NCBI RefSeq assembly: GCF_023074075.1
Contig: NZ_JADPKT010000091.1
Location: forward strand, 62,001 to 126,000
Origin: Bradyrhizobium sp. 138
Lineage (GTDB): Bacteria > Pseudomonadota > Alphaproteobacteria > Rhizobiales > Xanthobacteraceae
Direction: 5' to 3'
Length of the DNA stretch: 64,000 bases
The translations under genes were made by a program, and so were the position numbers. The notes beneath the pieces are model-generated. The model was not told the origin of the DNA. It worked only from the letters and a program-made list of their open reading frames with translations, and did no database searches. Numbering within the stretch: position 1 is the first letter of the stretch; each line of letters starts with the position of its first letter. Of the stretch, positions 1 to 10,073 are shown one piece after another.

Positions 1-806
1 TGCCGTTCAGGTTCGCGGTTCAGAGCGGTTACCGAATGGAGTGAAAGTCGCTGCGCGAACTCGAGGTGCACGGAGGTGTCGGGGCCGTTCACCATGCCAA
101 GCAGCCGCATACGTCGTGCCACCATGCGACGAAACTCAATGGCCTCATCATTCATCAGCCAGCCAAGCCGGCGCGGCTCGATGCGCTGCGTCCCGATCCA
201 ACAGCCGCAATAAAATGCAGAGCTTTGCCACCTCCGACGTCTTGGCCCAGCGAGTCTGTAGAAGTCGAAGCGGTAGAGCTCGATCGGGACAGAAGCCAAC
301 GTCTCTGCTTCGAGCAGGTGTTTTCGGCCACTCTGTCCAGATAATAGAAGAGTCCGGTCTGCCGTTGCTGATCCTCGGCTTCGGGTAGCAGACCTTCGTC
401 GAGCCGCGTGTGCGCTGCCAACGCTCCCTTGCTGCCTGATAGTGGAATGACTGGGTCCATGTTCGTGGGCAGCTTTCCTCCTCTGGGTGGGCCCTTCGAC
501 GTTGCGAGGCGGTGCACCTGGCTCGGCGAAGAACAGCCCCGTCAGCACAGCGGCGTGGGTCAAATCGCTGACAGCGCTGCTTAGTGGGCGCTCGGCATCG
601 AGGCGCAACTTTGGACCCTTGCGCTCCAGGACTTTCTTACGGGGCCCGCGGCGCCGCCTACGCACCGATGTTGGCGATCGATCCTGAGTAATCCATGGCC
701 ATGACAAGAAATTGCAAGTCGACGCCTGCGGCGCCGTAAATGCACACGGCGATACTCGCGACTTTGCAGTGACGGAGCTCGGCATGAAATTCACGAGCAC
801 ACCCCT
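1..806. other. No recognisable gene, probably decayed sequence
   Basis: Several short overlapping reading frames occur on both strands, none longer than about 120 codons, and none resembles a family I know. The stretch lies directly downstream of fdxN, where nifZ usually sits in Bradyrhizobium nif clusters, but I could not find nifZ-like protein sequence in any frame. I infer decayed island DNA. Confidence 0.5.
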
Positions 807-1031
807 TTAGGCAGGCGCCTGGTAACGCGGCACTGATGTGTCGATGACGCTGGTGTTTTCAACTGGACAGACAGCGACACACTGCGGCTCGTCAAAATAG
901 ACGATGCATTCGCTGCACTTCTTGGGTTCGATTGCGAAGTTTCCAGCCTTCACCGACATTGCAACATTCGGGCATAAGGGTTCACAAGCCGAGGAACTCG
1001 TACATTGCGAGGCGATGAGCTTGAATGACAT
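807..1031 (-). CDS. fdxN: FdxN-type 2[4Fe-4S] ferredoxin, one cluster ligand lost
   Basis: This 74-residue frame starts MSFKLIASQC, as nif-associated ferredoxins (FdxN/FrxA) do, and follows nifB by 12 bases, its usual place. These proteins feed electrons to nitrogenase-related reactions and bind two [4Fe-4S] clusters. The first motif should be CxxCxxxCxxxCP, but here it reads CTSSSACEPLCP, so the second cysteine is replaced by serine. The second motif (CSEC, then CVAVCP) is intact. The frame is open, but loss of a ligand and a pseudogene upstream suggest the product is degenerate or non-functional. Confidence 0.75.
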   Translation of the reverse strand: MSFKLIASQCTSSSACEPLCPNVAMSVKAGNFAIEPKKCSECIVYFDEPQCVAVCPVENTSVIDTSVPRYQAPA

Positions 1032-1043
1032 AGATACGACCTC

Positions 1044-2229
1044 TTAGGCGACCGAGATCAGCGGTTCTTGCCCCAACGCGGCGTCGCCGCGCTTGACGTG
1101 CCGGATCTCACCGCTCTTGATTTTATGGAGATAGCCCCTGAACCAGCCGATCGCCGATTTCTCGATGGTATCGTGCGCGTATTGATCGACCGGCTCGATC
1201 CCAGCATTGATCAGAATGTCTCTTGGGCAGCCACAAATCTTGGCCACGAATACAGCATGGCAGTCGTTGATGGCGCGGATGATGCGCGCAAGCCGATCCT
1301 CCTCGCCATATCCGCCCTGGCAGTAAACGCCGACACGACGGTGCCCGACGAGTTTGACGCCGGATGTCGAGAGTTCGTATACTTGGAACTCCCCAGCATG
1401 CCCAAAATGCTCATTAATGAGGCCCGAGCCTTTAGTTGCGACCGCGGCCAGAAGCTTGACCTCACTCATTTCGCCAGCGAGTTCCACCAACTCCTCCTGC
1501 CTGGTCGTGATCCTCGTCGCAGGCTCATCCTCAATCTTGGCCTGATAAGCCTTGCGCGACTCGAGGTCATATTGAACGTCCATGGCCATGACCTTCTCTA
1601 TGGTGAACTCGCTGCTGCGATCATCTCCGAGCAGGCCGACGGCGTCAGCCCGGCACCGGCGGCAATGCCGCATCATCTCTATCTGACCTTCACAAGCATC
1701 CTGCAGCGCCGCCAATTCCTGCGCTGTCGGGCCTCGCTGGCCTTTGAGCCCGAATGCTGTGCCGTGCTCGGGCGCGGAGATCAGTGGCATGATAGGTCGT
1801 TTTCGGATTGGCCAAGGCATCGCCGGGGCCGGCGATACCGAGCACAGTCAGCTGTGGAATTCTGGTGGCGACCGCGAGCAGCTTTCTCGCCGCCTGCTCA
1901 GGAGTGAGCCTCTCACTAACAACACCCAGATGCGTTTCATTGGCGCAGTCGTACTTACGATTGCAGTAGTTGCATCGAATATTGCAAGCCGACGCTACCG
2001 CGACATGGATGCGAGCGTAATGATGATGAGCTTCTTCGCTATAGCAGGGATGAGTCCTAACTTTTTCCCAGATTTCGGACGGCAAATCGCCTGGGACAGC
2101 CTGTGACCCATAGCTCCCTTTGCCATTCTTCGAAGAGCTCCGGGAACCCTTATAATCGGTGATGACCCGCATCCCGCCGCTATCCTCAGCATCTTTGACA
2201 TGTTTTCCGCGTCCGGCAACAGCGTTCAT
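1044..2229 (-). pseudogene. nifB: nifB, FeMo-cofactor biosynthesis protein, internally deleted and frameshifted
   Basis: NifB is a radical-SAM enzyme that builds NifB-co, the precursor of the FeMo cofactor. The 5' part (about 1800-2229) carries the radical-SAM motif CNIRCNYC and the segment LTVLGIAGPGDALANPK. The sequence then jumps to a different frame at IMPLISAPEHGT and continues through RHCRRCRADAVGLLG to a NifX-like C-terminal domain ending at 1044. From memory of full-length NifB (about 500 residues), roughly 110-120 residues of the SAM barrel are missing at about 1800-1830. I take the start at 2229 (MNAVAGRG) because the sigma-54 promoter at 2291-2306 overlaps the longer reading frame. 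The deletion removes core barrel strands, so no function is expected. Confidence 0.9.
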
Positions 2230-2290
2230 ATTCAATTCTCTACCAAGTGTGCCCATGGCGATCAGCCTGAGCGGCCACAGCACGAGACTT

Positions 2291-2306
2291 AGCAACTCGC
2301 GTGCCA
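2291..2306 (-). promoter_or_regulatory. Sigma-54 (-24/-12) promoter of nifB
   Basis: On the minus strand the bases read TGGCACGCGAGTTGCT. This matches the RpoN consensus TGGCAC-N5-TTGCW and has exactly ten bases between the GG and GC elements. It lies about 62 bases upstream of the chosen nifB start, a normal distance. The promoter is perfect although the gene behind it is broken. Confidence 0.85.
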
Positions 2307-2392
2307 TCTCGGAGGCGAAGGCATTCCCGCCCTGTGAATGAGTTAGCTAGACGTGATCCGCACAGTTGTGCACGCGTCAGCGACAGTTCACA

Positions 2393-2426
2393 CGTCGCAA
2401 ATGCGACAGGCGTCGCAATTGTGACG
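2393..2426. promoter_or_regulatory. Candidate NifA upstream activator sites
   Basis: CGTCGCAAATGCGACA (2393-2408) is one base off the NifA consensus TGT-N10-ACA and itself forms a GTCGCA/TGCGAC inverted repeat. A weaker related copy, CGTCGCAATTGTGACG, follows at 2411-2426. The pair lies about 90-120 bases upstream of the nifB sigma-54 promoter, where NifA normally binds. Confidence 0.5.
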
Positions 2427-2549
2427 GAGATGGCCGTTGGGTTCTCATTGAGCTCGCGTGAAATCTTACCCGCACCGGTCGTTTGTGATGCGACCTCTTC
2501 CTACTAGCGGACCGGGGCGAACAGCCCACTTTGCGCCGCTACTTGGCGC

Positions 2550-3310
2550 TCAACTCTCTATCGCGTGCGGGAGCCATATCGCGATCGGGTGTCAGGTGTT
2601 GCTCGACCAGAAAGCAGAGTTCGTTGCGCGAGAGTGCTTGCGGATCAACGATCGCGTAATGGACGTCAACCGATCATTTTGGTGATCTGCCGCGCAAGGC
2701 GGCCGCGGAGGTGGCGGTGGCGCCCCATAAATAGCAAAAGACCGATCATTGAAGCGACCGCCGATGAAGAGGAAGCTCCGTCCGTTCGGCCTTTCCTCGA
2801 TGATGTCGGGAACTGACGCCTGGATGTCGACTTCAGTCAGAACCTCAGCATAATCAGCGCCAGTAACCAGAAAGCTCTTGACCGGCAGCACGCTGCCATG
2901 CGGCTTGCGCAGCACAGTAGGCCAATGGGCCGCCGAGGCATGATCAACCTCTTGGCCCACCGGATCGTAAATGGATACCAGCAATCGACGTGGATGCTGG
3001 AGCGCGCGATACCTTGCACCTCACCCCATCCGTCGCGCGTACCGAGAGCGCCGTCCGCATCGGGCCGTCGTACCAAGAGTCGACTGTCACCGGCAGTAAG
3101 GATGCTAGATGATGATGCAGTGGTGTCGACTCCACCGGCGGGCGAACGCCTGGACCATCAAAGCCGTCACGGTGGAGCGATGTGTGTCGCTCTCGACATT
3201 CTGCGCCCGCGCCCAGACGTTGCCTTTGGCCTGGCGCGGTAGCGCAACTTTGCTGAAGAAGGCAGAAGGCCTCCTGTGTCATTGGCATATCTGGTCCGAT
3301 CAACTCGGCG
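2550..3310 (-). pseudogene. SIR2-like protein, multiply frameshifted
   Basis: Pieces of one protein appear in successive frames in the correct order: PMTQEA, STPLHHHLASL, SWYDGPMRTALS, DGWGEVQGIARSSIHVDCWY, VLRKPHGSVLPVKSFLVTGADY, RSFLFIGGRFND and ALSRNELCFLVEQHL. The layout (a TP.HHHLA region, a KPHG segment and a late FIG.RFND segment) is that of SIR2-family NAD-binding proteins, some of which sit beside nif genes in Bradyrhizobium. At least three frameshifts separate the pieces. It lies between nifS and nifB, as expected for the ancestral cluster. The SIR2 assignment is from memory; that this is one broken gene is clear from the order of the pieces. Confidence 0.65.
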
Positions 3311-3334
3311 AGGCCAAGTCCGAGATACGGAACA

Positions 3335-3620
3335 ATGCTAGGCTCTCATCCTCACCGCAAGATCGGCAAGAATCGCCTTCGCGTCGGCTGCGTTGACAAA
3401 CTCAATTCGCGGGAGCGCCTTCATCAGTCCCCTCGTCTTCCCCCGCGTCCTGGCATTTATTGTGATCGGCAGCGGCGTGTCGCTCGCCATCTCGGGCAGA
3501 TCGTCATCCAGCCATTGGCCATTCTGATCCAACCGCCCCAGAGCGTTTCATACTCGGATTCCACGATCGGCTCCTCGAGATCTTTCTTGCGAAAGGCCCG
3601 CAAGAGAGCGGCGACTCAAG
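3335..3620 (-). pseudogene. Unidentified coding remnant between nifS and the SIR2-like gene
   Basis: Two minus-strand pieces appear to belong together. One contains RKKDLEEPIVESEYETLWG (about 3540-3600); the other, in the next frame, contains RLDQNGQWLDDDLPEM and ends LADLAVRMRA at 3338. They read like one small protein with a frameshift near 3535. I do not recognise the family. Its position suggests a former member of the nifS-nifB operon. Confidence 0.35.
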
Positions 3621-3727
3621 AGCTTCATGAGGTCAATTTTCTGGACCGCGATGCATACTTTGGTGGTTTAGCATGCTCCCGCGAGTTGGCGCGCAGCTGA
3701 GCCGCGATGTGACAGTACGGAGATGAC

Positions 3728-4802
3728 CTAGTCGACCTCTTCGAGCGTTGTCTCACGCGACAGGGACAAGCGCACCGCGCCGTGCAGGCTCTTCTCCGGC
3801 AAGCCCATAGCGTGCAGGACATGCGATGGCTCGATTGAGCGGGATCCGCAGGCTGAGCCGAGTGAAGCGGCAATGCCTGCACGATTGAGATGGTGGAGAA
3901 TTGCGTCACTTTCGAGATGGTCAAAAGCGATGTTTGTCCTACTTGGTTGACGGTTGCTGATGTCGCCAAGCGCCATGCAGTCGGAGGTGGCTAAAATCCC
4001 CTGCTGGAGGCGGTCGCGCAATACACCAATGCGAAAGCGCTCCGGCTCGAGCCGAGCCGGCGCAAACTCTGCGACTTTTCAAGACCGACGATGCCGGGAA
4101 TATTCTCGGTTCCGCGCGGCCCCCCCGTAACTGTGTGCCGCCCCAGATCAGCGCCCTGAATTTTGTGGCTTTGCGCAAATCAAGCGCGCCGATCCCCTTA
4201 GGACCGTGCAGTTTGTGCCCGGACAGCGACAGCATGTCGATGGCACCGTCCTTCAGGTTGATGGGCAGCTTGCCTACGGCTTGCACCGCACCCGTATGAA
4301 ACAGCGCGCCCGCCTCTCGCGTCACCCGGCTAGAAACTCCACCGGCGTGCTCGGGTCTCGTTGTTGGCCTACATAACAGACGCGATCGCAGTACGCGGAA
4401 CGAGCGCGCATCGAAACGCCCCGATGTCGAGCCGGCCGTATGAATGTAGAGGGATCACGTGCGTCTTAACGGTCGTTGTCGCCAAATTGGTCGACCAGCG
4501 CATGGATGGCGGAATGCTCGACGGAGGTGACGATTTCGTCGCGGCGCTCCTGCGTCGCGAGCGCAGAAAGGAATTTGGTGTTATTGGCCTCGCTCCCGCC
4601 GGATTGAAGATTATTTCGTGATCATGCGCGCTCCCTAACAATCCTTGCACGCTGCGACGCGCCTGCTTCACGGCTCTGCATCCTCTCGGCCAAGGGCATG
4701 GGCGGAGGAGGCATTGCCGGACTGTTCGGAGAAGAACGGCAACACTTGTAGAATGGACGGATTGTCCGTGTCGTCGCGTTGTTGTCGAGATAGATCAGCA
4801 CT
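3728..4802 (-). pseudogene. nifS: nifS, cysteine desulfurase, multiply frameshifted
   Basis: NifS is the PLP-dependent cysteine desulfurase that supplies sulfur for nitrogenase Fe-S clusters. Its pieces occur in order from right to left: IYLDNNATTR (about 4770-4795), VKQARRSVQGLLGSAHDHEIIF (4600-4670, split by frameshifts), the PLP-lysine segment MLSLSGHKLHGPKGIGAL (about 4190-4240) and the active-site region GSACGSRSIEPSHVL (about 3800-3860). In the last piece the usual SACRSGS reads SACGSRS, so the loop cysteine survives but its context is altered. At least four frame changes rule out a product. The 5' end abuts the groEL fragment, so the promoter is gone. Confidence 0.9.
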
Positions 4803-4844
4803 TAATCCTCCTCAATTCGAATGCCTTGGTTGCGCCGGCCACCC

Positions 4845-5260
4845 ATCAGGCGAAGGCGGCCAGGCGATCTCGGAAGATCTCGGCATCAAGCTGGAGAACG
4901 TCACGCTCAACACGCTCGGTCGCACCAGGAAGTTGATGATCGACAAGGAGAACACCACGATCGTCAACGGCACGGGCAGAAGGCCGACATCGAGGCGCGC
5001 GTGGCCCAGATCAAGGCTCAGATCGAGGAGACCACCTCGGACTACGACCTTGAGAAGCTTCAGGAGCGTCTCGCCAAGCTCGGCGCCGTCGCGGTGTCCG
5101 CGTTGGCGGCGCGACTGAAGTCGAAGGAGCGCAAGGATCGCGTTGATGACGCGATGCATGCGACCCGCGCGGCTATCGAGCAGGGCATCGTCCTGGGCAG
5201 CGGCGTCGCCCTGCTCCGTGCCTCCGAGCAGCCCAAGGGCCTGCGCACTGTTCCAAAGGC
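4845..5260 (+). pseudogene. groEL: groEL fragment (central part of a 60-kDa chaperonin)
   Basis: Plus-strand translation gives GQAISEDLGIKLENVTLNTL, then KLMIDKENTTIVNGTG, and after a frameshift near 4975 KADIEARVAQIKAQIEETTS, DYDLEKLQERLAKL and AIEQGIVLGSGVALLRASE. This corresponds to roughly residues 300-430 of GroEL, about a quarter of the protein. Both ends are missing and no groES is present. One Bradyrhizobium groESL operon is coregulated with nif genes, so this could be a leftover of such a neighbour. It is certainly non-functional. Confidence 0.85.
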
Positions 5261-6234
5261 ATCAGGATCACACCGCTCAGCGGCGCCTTCAAGTCATTCC
5301 GGCAGAAAAAAAGCAGAAGAGCTCTTCGCGAGGCACATCAAGCTGGCCAAGGTGGCAAGTCGGCGGTCGAAAAAACTTATGGCCATTGGCGTCAGAGGCG
5401 ATACGAGGCCTTAAATTGCTTAAGCTCTATAAGAACACGAAGGCGAATAGGCTGGAACATAGGAGCATTATCCAGCGGCGGTCACCCCCAGGAGGCGGCC
5501 GGAAACAAAATCATGCTCGCGCATGAGCGCCCCTAGTTGCGTCCTGAATTGCAACCGGGCCCCTTTCCTGCGCCCGCGCGGTCAGTTCTTATCCTGATTT
5601 TGCACATAATTCCGGCTGTTGCGCCTCGAGAATGCATTTCTTGAGCACCGCACAAGGCTATTCGGCCGCGTTGCAGCACGAATGATCGCTATTGCTTTCG
5701 GCTCAGCAAACGGCACCTGAAGAGCGGCGCGACATCCTGCCCGCGACGCGTGTCGTTTGGGCCGGATGTGAGGGGTTCACAATTGCGATATGGGTTCTGA
5801 GGTAGTTTTTGGTCATGCGTGGGTCTCTGATTTTCCTTGTTGGTTTTGCAATCATCTTGGCGGCGCGCGGGCAGCAGCAAGAACGCTTCGTGTTGCGCCC
5901 GACCGCGGCCACGCCGCCGGTCAGCGTTCCTTGAGAGCAAGCGCACGGAACGTGTCAGGGACATGATGATCATTTGGGGCACTTAACTGGTCAATTAGAT
6001 CCGACGGGCCATCCGCCGGCGGAGATCGTGAGAGTCCAGGTCGATTGCGCTGGCCTCGTTAGCCAGCAGTTACTCTGCGCTTGCGCGGAGGCAACTCAGC
6101 CAGTCTGTCGTGCCGAGTTGGCGCAGCGGCACTTAACTCTCGCAGCACAAGCTTCGGCGCGTCTCGGCCGAGCCCTGTCCGGACTGGCAAGACTCTGGGT
6201 GATGCTGTTTCGCACGGCATGCAGCAGCTTGCCG
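5261..6234. other. No recognisable gene
   Basis: This gap of nearly 1 kb sits between the groEL fragment and the IS5-type fragment. Short reading frames of up to about 115 codons occur on both strands but none resembles a protein I know. I see no tRNA, strong hairpin or repeat. Confidence 0.4.
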
Positions 6235-6885
6235 TCCGCCGGGAAGGTGACGGCTTTGGGCTGCACCGTGGTATCCACCGTGACCCGCTGGGGATCGCGC
6301 CTGCGCAGTGCCCCGGCGTAGTGCGCCACCCTCAGGCTCTCGGCCAGCAGAAGGTCGAGCTTGTCACCAAAGCGCGTGCGCCAATGGCTGAGATCCGAGC
6401 GCTCGTGCGGAAACTCATGCTGGAAAAACGGCTCGCCGGTGAAGCGCTGGAATACGGATCATGGACCCAGCGATCGCACGCGCCTTCGTCGGAGAGGCCA
6501 TAAATGTGCTTGAGCAGCAGCAGCCCAACCACGAGGCGGGTCTCGATCCCAGGGCGGCCCTTGTCGCTGTACAGCGGTGCAATCTGCGCATCGATCCAAT
6601 CTCAGTTGACCTTGTCGGCGAGCTGCACCAGCTCGTGCTTCATGTTGATGATCTGGTCGAGCCTGGCACGAAATAGATCGCCTTCTTCCGTCGCTTTCGG
6701 CTTTTCGGTCGCATCGGCTCCTCCGATACGGCCATCGAATCAGGCTTTCGCGATTCGACGGAATCTCAAACTGCAAGTTGCAGGCTTCTGATGCTCAAAC
6801 CTATCAAAGCCTGCAATCCGAAACGCGCCAACGTCCGGAAAACCGGCTCCTGATCAGCACCTTAGGCGCTGTTCACGGACGACGG
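6235..6885 (-). mobile_element. Partial IS5-family element (5' half of transposase)
   Basis: Minus-strand frames contain LLLLKHIYGLSDEGACDRWVH and DPQRVTVDTTVQPKAVTFP, matching the transposase of the larger element at 37350-38857. The outer end is shared too: TTCACGGACGAC ends at about 6884 here and at 38856 there. Similarity stops just after the LLHA segment near 6235, so the 3' half and the other terminal repeat are missing. Frameshifts break the remaining part. It lies in the same orientation as the larger copy. Confidence 0.75.
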
Positions 6886-7292
6886 TCTAAGAGGGATGCT
6901 TCAAGAACGAGGCGGGAGCGGATTGACGTGAGGCAATGCGAACCAAGCGTGTCGGCCATCGATCGCTTTATGCCGAGCGGCATCAGCGCTCAGATACTGT
7001 TGCCGGAGAGGCGGCGAGACTCCCAGGCACTCCGTCCCACTTGCCGCGCCTGCGCGTGGCACCAGCCAACCGGCTCACGCGCCGATAATCGAGGTCCATA
7101 CAATGGCGCACTGCCATCCCGGGATCTTGGACCTGATCGAAGCAACGGAACCTTTTCCCCGATATGTGCTGAGATATCAGCACTTCTCGTTCCAGCTCTC
7201 CAATAAACATTTCGAACTCCAAAACGGCATCGAAAATTCTCCGTCGGCAACCTGATCGTCGGGCGCGGCCTTAATCGCCTAGATGGTCCGGT
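6886..7292. other. No recognisable gene
   Basis: Only short overlapping frames are present between the IS5-type fragment and the next conserved remnant. None resembles a known protein and no strong repeat or hairpin is visible. Confidence 0.4.
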
Positions 7293-7737
7293 CTAAGAGT
7301 GCGGTGCGCACGTTCGGCTCTTAGAGGACCGGCGCCGCCCCAGTCGTTCAGGCTGGCGCCGACGTACTTCGACAGAATGGGATCGTGCCGGCACTGGCGA
7401 TGGCAGCTCAGGAGCTCTCGTGTCCTCTGGCTGGACTTGGGGCGGGCTAGGGCGCGGCTCCATCAGTTCGAGCACCGCTCGTCCCTTGTCCGTGATGCGC
7501 CACCCTCCATTCACACGCTCGACCAGTCGCTGCGGAAAAAAGGTTGAGCTCGGGCACGCGGGCGCCCATTCTCTTGGTGCGCGCCGCGCAATCGGGACCG
7601 CTCGTGGCCAAAATGGCCATGTCTCGCTTGAGGTCCGGCATGGATGCGAACCCGTCCGGGTAGCTCACAAGGATCTTCAACACCGTGACCTGGAAGTTCA
7701 CATGAGCACTATCACTGTTGTCCGCACCTACCGCCAC
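7293..7737 (-). pseudogene. Conserved hypothetical (winged-helix-like), frameshifted
   Basis: The first piece reads VNFQVTVLKILVSYPDGFAS, then MPDLKRDMAILATSG and RVPELNLFS. After a frameshift near 7510 it continues NGGWRITDKGRAVLELMEP. Together they form a small protein of a type common in Bradyrhizobium genomes. The GGWRIT.KGRAVLE ending resembles the wing and last helix of a winged-helix DNA-binding fold. That structural reading is inference; the function is unknown. It lies directly downstream of the gene at 7728-7964, overlapping its end. Confidence 0.55.
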
Positions 7738-7964
7738 ATTGTTGGCGCAGAGCGAAGAGCTTCCATGCCGACCTGCCTAAGGCGGTCCGCCGTGACCTCA
7801 CCTCTGTTGGCCGCGTCCAAGATCTTGGAAGCGACATGGGCCCGAGTGCCGGTTTCGTTGCGAGGCAGACCCTCGCAAACCTCCTCAAGAACAGCATGCA
7901 AAAGCGCAGTGGTCGTTGCGTCCAACACTTTGGCGACTCCGCAAGGCGCAAAGAATGGTAGCAC
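7728..7964 (-). CDS. Conserved hypothetical protein, 78 residues
   Basis: This short open frame carries the core ATTALLHAVLEEVCEGLP and ends SAPTMWR. I remember similar small proteins from many Bradyrhizobium genomes, annotated as hypothetical. It is predicted helical and soluble, with no signal peptide or membrane segment. The frame is uninterrupted, unlike its neighbours. The first ten residues (MLPFFAPCGV) look unlike the rest, so the true start may differ. I cannot assign a function. Confidence 0.6.
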   Translation of the reverse strand: MLPFFAPCGVAKVLDATTTALLHAVLEEVCEGLPRNETGTRAHVASKILDAANRGEVTADRLRQVGMEALRSAPTMWR

Positions 7965-8009
7965 GAGGACTAGCTGATTCCACGACTATGAACTTCACCA
8001 CAGTTGCCG

Positions 8010-8570
8010 TTATTCGTTGATTGCCTGAAACGTCGCGGCCGTGTCCTCCTCACGGAGGATAGTTGTGATGCTCTTGCTCCGCCAGGCCAGTGCCGAGGAA
8101 CCACCTCCGCTATGGAATTCAGCCCCGGAGAGGCTCTTTTTGACGATTTTCGTCGCGATGGCTGGTCCTCGCCGCGTTACATGAACTCTTTCTCGTGGCG
8201 GCGCATCTTCAGCATCAATATCGCGCGCTGAGGCTAATTGAGCTCGTTCACCCACTGCTCAACTGCGCGCGCGGCCATTCGTAAGTTACCTTGAACTCCT
8301 TAATCCTCGTTGAAGCCAAGGTTTCGTTGGGCCGAGACCACGTTCGGGAAGCGTGTGCATAGAGATTAATGACAGACCGCAGGGAGGTCGCCTCCCTCAT
8401 GGGGTCATCGTCGTGCAAATCGGTCACGAATCCCTCAACACGACTGGATGCTGCGAGCTGGCGCTCAGATTATCGGCATGCTTCTTGATCGATTCTTCAC
8501 TGGGCTTGCGCTCGAATTCGGTTGCAATTTGCCCGGATTCCAAGAAGGTTGTGACAACGATACGACATGA
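8010..8570 (-). pseudogene. Methyl-accepting chemotaxis protein remnant (sensor part)
   Basis: Minus-strand translation yields, over shifting frames, ATEFERKPSEESIKKHADNL, then VEGF..DLHDDDPMREATSLRS, NVVSAQRNLGFNED, NLRMAARAVEQWVNELN and ILMLKMRRHEKEFML. The last block, a helix with MRRHEKDFMLRG, is characteristic of the periplasmic helical-bundle sensor of one class of chemoreceptors. Several in-frame stops and at least two frameshifts are present, and the cytoplasmic signalling domain is absent downstream. It is a dead 5'-half fragment. Confidence 0.6.
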
Positions 8571-9203
8571 TCTTTGAATTCGTTGCTGGCATTCGACTCA
8601 CGTTGCGCCACGCTCCCGTAGAGCATGCGGTAGTGCAGATTGCGCCTGTGACAATGCCCCCTGAAATCTCCGGCAGTGCCAGCTGTTCGCGTAGCCCAAC
8701 GTGGAATCCGCGACGCGGTGATGATCTTTAGCGAATTCTGATCGCGACTTTGCGCATTTTGCCCTTCAGATGACTTGTCCGGACGCGCCCGACGCTGGTT
8801 CGCACTGTCGCGACGCGGAACTATCCTGCTAAATCGCCGAGCTCAACGTTTCTCTGCCGCTCGTTGACGAGTGCTGACTAATTTAGATTGATGCTGAAAC
8901 CGAGCTATCGAGGGTGTGGACGCGTACACCGAGCGAGTGTTCGATGGCCTCAATGAACAGTACGCAAGTTCGAACACTCTCGCGAGAAACGCTTCGAGAT
9001 AATAGTTGCTGCGAACTTGACGAAATCTGCGCACAAAAACTGCAAGATATGGCTGCGAATGCCTCCAATCCTCCCAGGTAAATGAGTATCCGATATCCGC
9101 TTGCACGATCTGACGACGTTGTGTGCAAGATTGGAGTTCCAGTGAGTTCATTTACTTGCCGAGCTCCTATTCAGTGCCCTTCGGGGCGTTTCCTCCCTGA
9201 CTC
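8571..9203. other. No recognisable gene
   Basis: This 630-base stretch has no long frame. A 102-codon minus-strand frame at 8843-9151 exists but has no motif I can identify. It ends at an orphan terminator hairpin. Confidence 0.4.
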
Positions 9204-9233
9204 GGCCGCGCGATATCTCGCGCGGCCTTTTTT
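9204..9233 (+). terminator. Rho-independent terminator without an identifiable upstream gene
   Basis: A perfect 10-bp stem (GGCCGCGCGA with TCGCGCGGCC) and a four-base loop is followed at once by six T residues on the plus strand. No convincing plus-strand gene lies upstream, so the transcription unit it served has decayed or is an RNA I cannot recognise. Confidence 0.8.
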
Positions 9234-9439
9234 CACGCTCGACGAAGACCTGATTGCTCGGATTTGAAAACCTCCCGACCGCCGCCACACAACCCACGCA
9301 ATGCTCGTCCATCCTGCGCTAGCGTCTGAAGGACCCGTCACTTCTGCGGGAGACTGCTACATTGATGGCGCCTGAGTCGGCTCACCTCGCCGTTGGTAAG
9401 AACAACCTGGCGATCGGCATTGAGTTCGCCAAACTGCTG

Positions 9440-9745
9440 CAGCTCTCGGTCGACGGCTGCACGAGAGCCGTGGAGGCTGCTGAACGAGCGCTCTCTGCAT
9501 GGGCTAAGCTCAGAGCCAAGCAACGTTCCAACATCCTGCGCAAATGGTACGAATTGATCATCGCCAATCGCGAGGATCTCGCGCTAATCCTGACCTCCAA
9601 GCAGGGCAAGCCGCTCTCCGAGTCGCTAGGCGAAGTCGATATCGGTGGCGCCTATGTCGAGTTCTACACCGAAGAGGCGCGCCGCATCTATGGCGAAACG
9701 ATTCCCTCGCCGAGCCCGGATGCAAGGCTGCTTGCGATCAAGGCC
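9440..9745 (+). pseudogene. gabD: gabD fragment, succinate-semialdehyde dehydrogenase N-terminal part
   Basis: The plus-strand frame reads VEAAERALSAWAKL, SNILRKWYELIIANREDLAL, LTSKQGKPLSESLGEVDIG and EEARRIYGETIPSPSPDARL, the N-terminal NAD-binding region of the GabD class of aldehyde dehydrogenases (oxidation of succinate semialdehyde to succinate). Similarity ends at about LLAIK near 9745. The catalytic glutamate and cysteine regions are missing. A full protein is about 480 residues; only about 100 remain, so this is a truncated remnant. Confidence 0.85.
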
Positions 9746-10073
9746 ACCGGGCCTGAGCCTTGCGTATCCGTCGTATGCTGGAGCGCCCGCTTGGATCGGA
9801 ACGCTGGAAGGATGATGTGCCCGACCGCGCCGCGAATGAGCTTTAGCTGCTGGTTGAACGCGCGGCGCAGGCACTAGCTGTCGTCCGTTCCATCGCACCC
9901 GCATTCAAGGACCTCGGGCACGTTGACGCCCTTGCGCTTGGCTAAGCCTTCCGTCAATCAAGTTGGGTAGAGGACTTCCATCTCCAAGCTGTCGCTCATA
10001 CTCGGCACACAAAAAGGGCCACTCTGATGAGCGGCCCAGGTCTGCGACGAAACGTCCCGTCGGACCTCTAGGA
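9746..10073. other. No recognisable gene
   Basis: The 330 bases between the gabD remnant and the 3' end of alanine dehydrogenase hold no conserved frame. No clear terminator for the minus-strand ald gene is visible. Confidence 0.4.

Noticed and set aside
1068..1907. A 279-codon plus-strand frame across nifB
   Set aside because: It is antisense to clear NifB sequence and contains no family motif.
807..2229. A functional nif cluster
   Set aside because: nifS and nifB are broken and no nifHDK, nifEN or nifA is present in the window.
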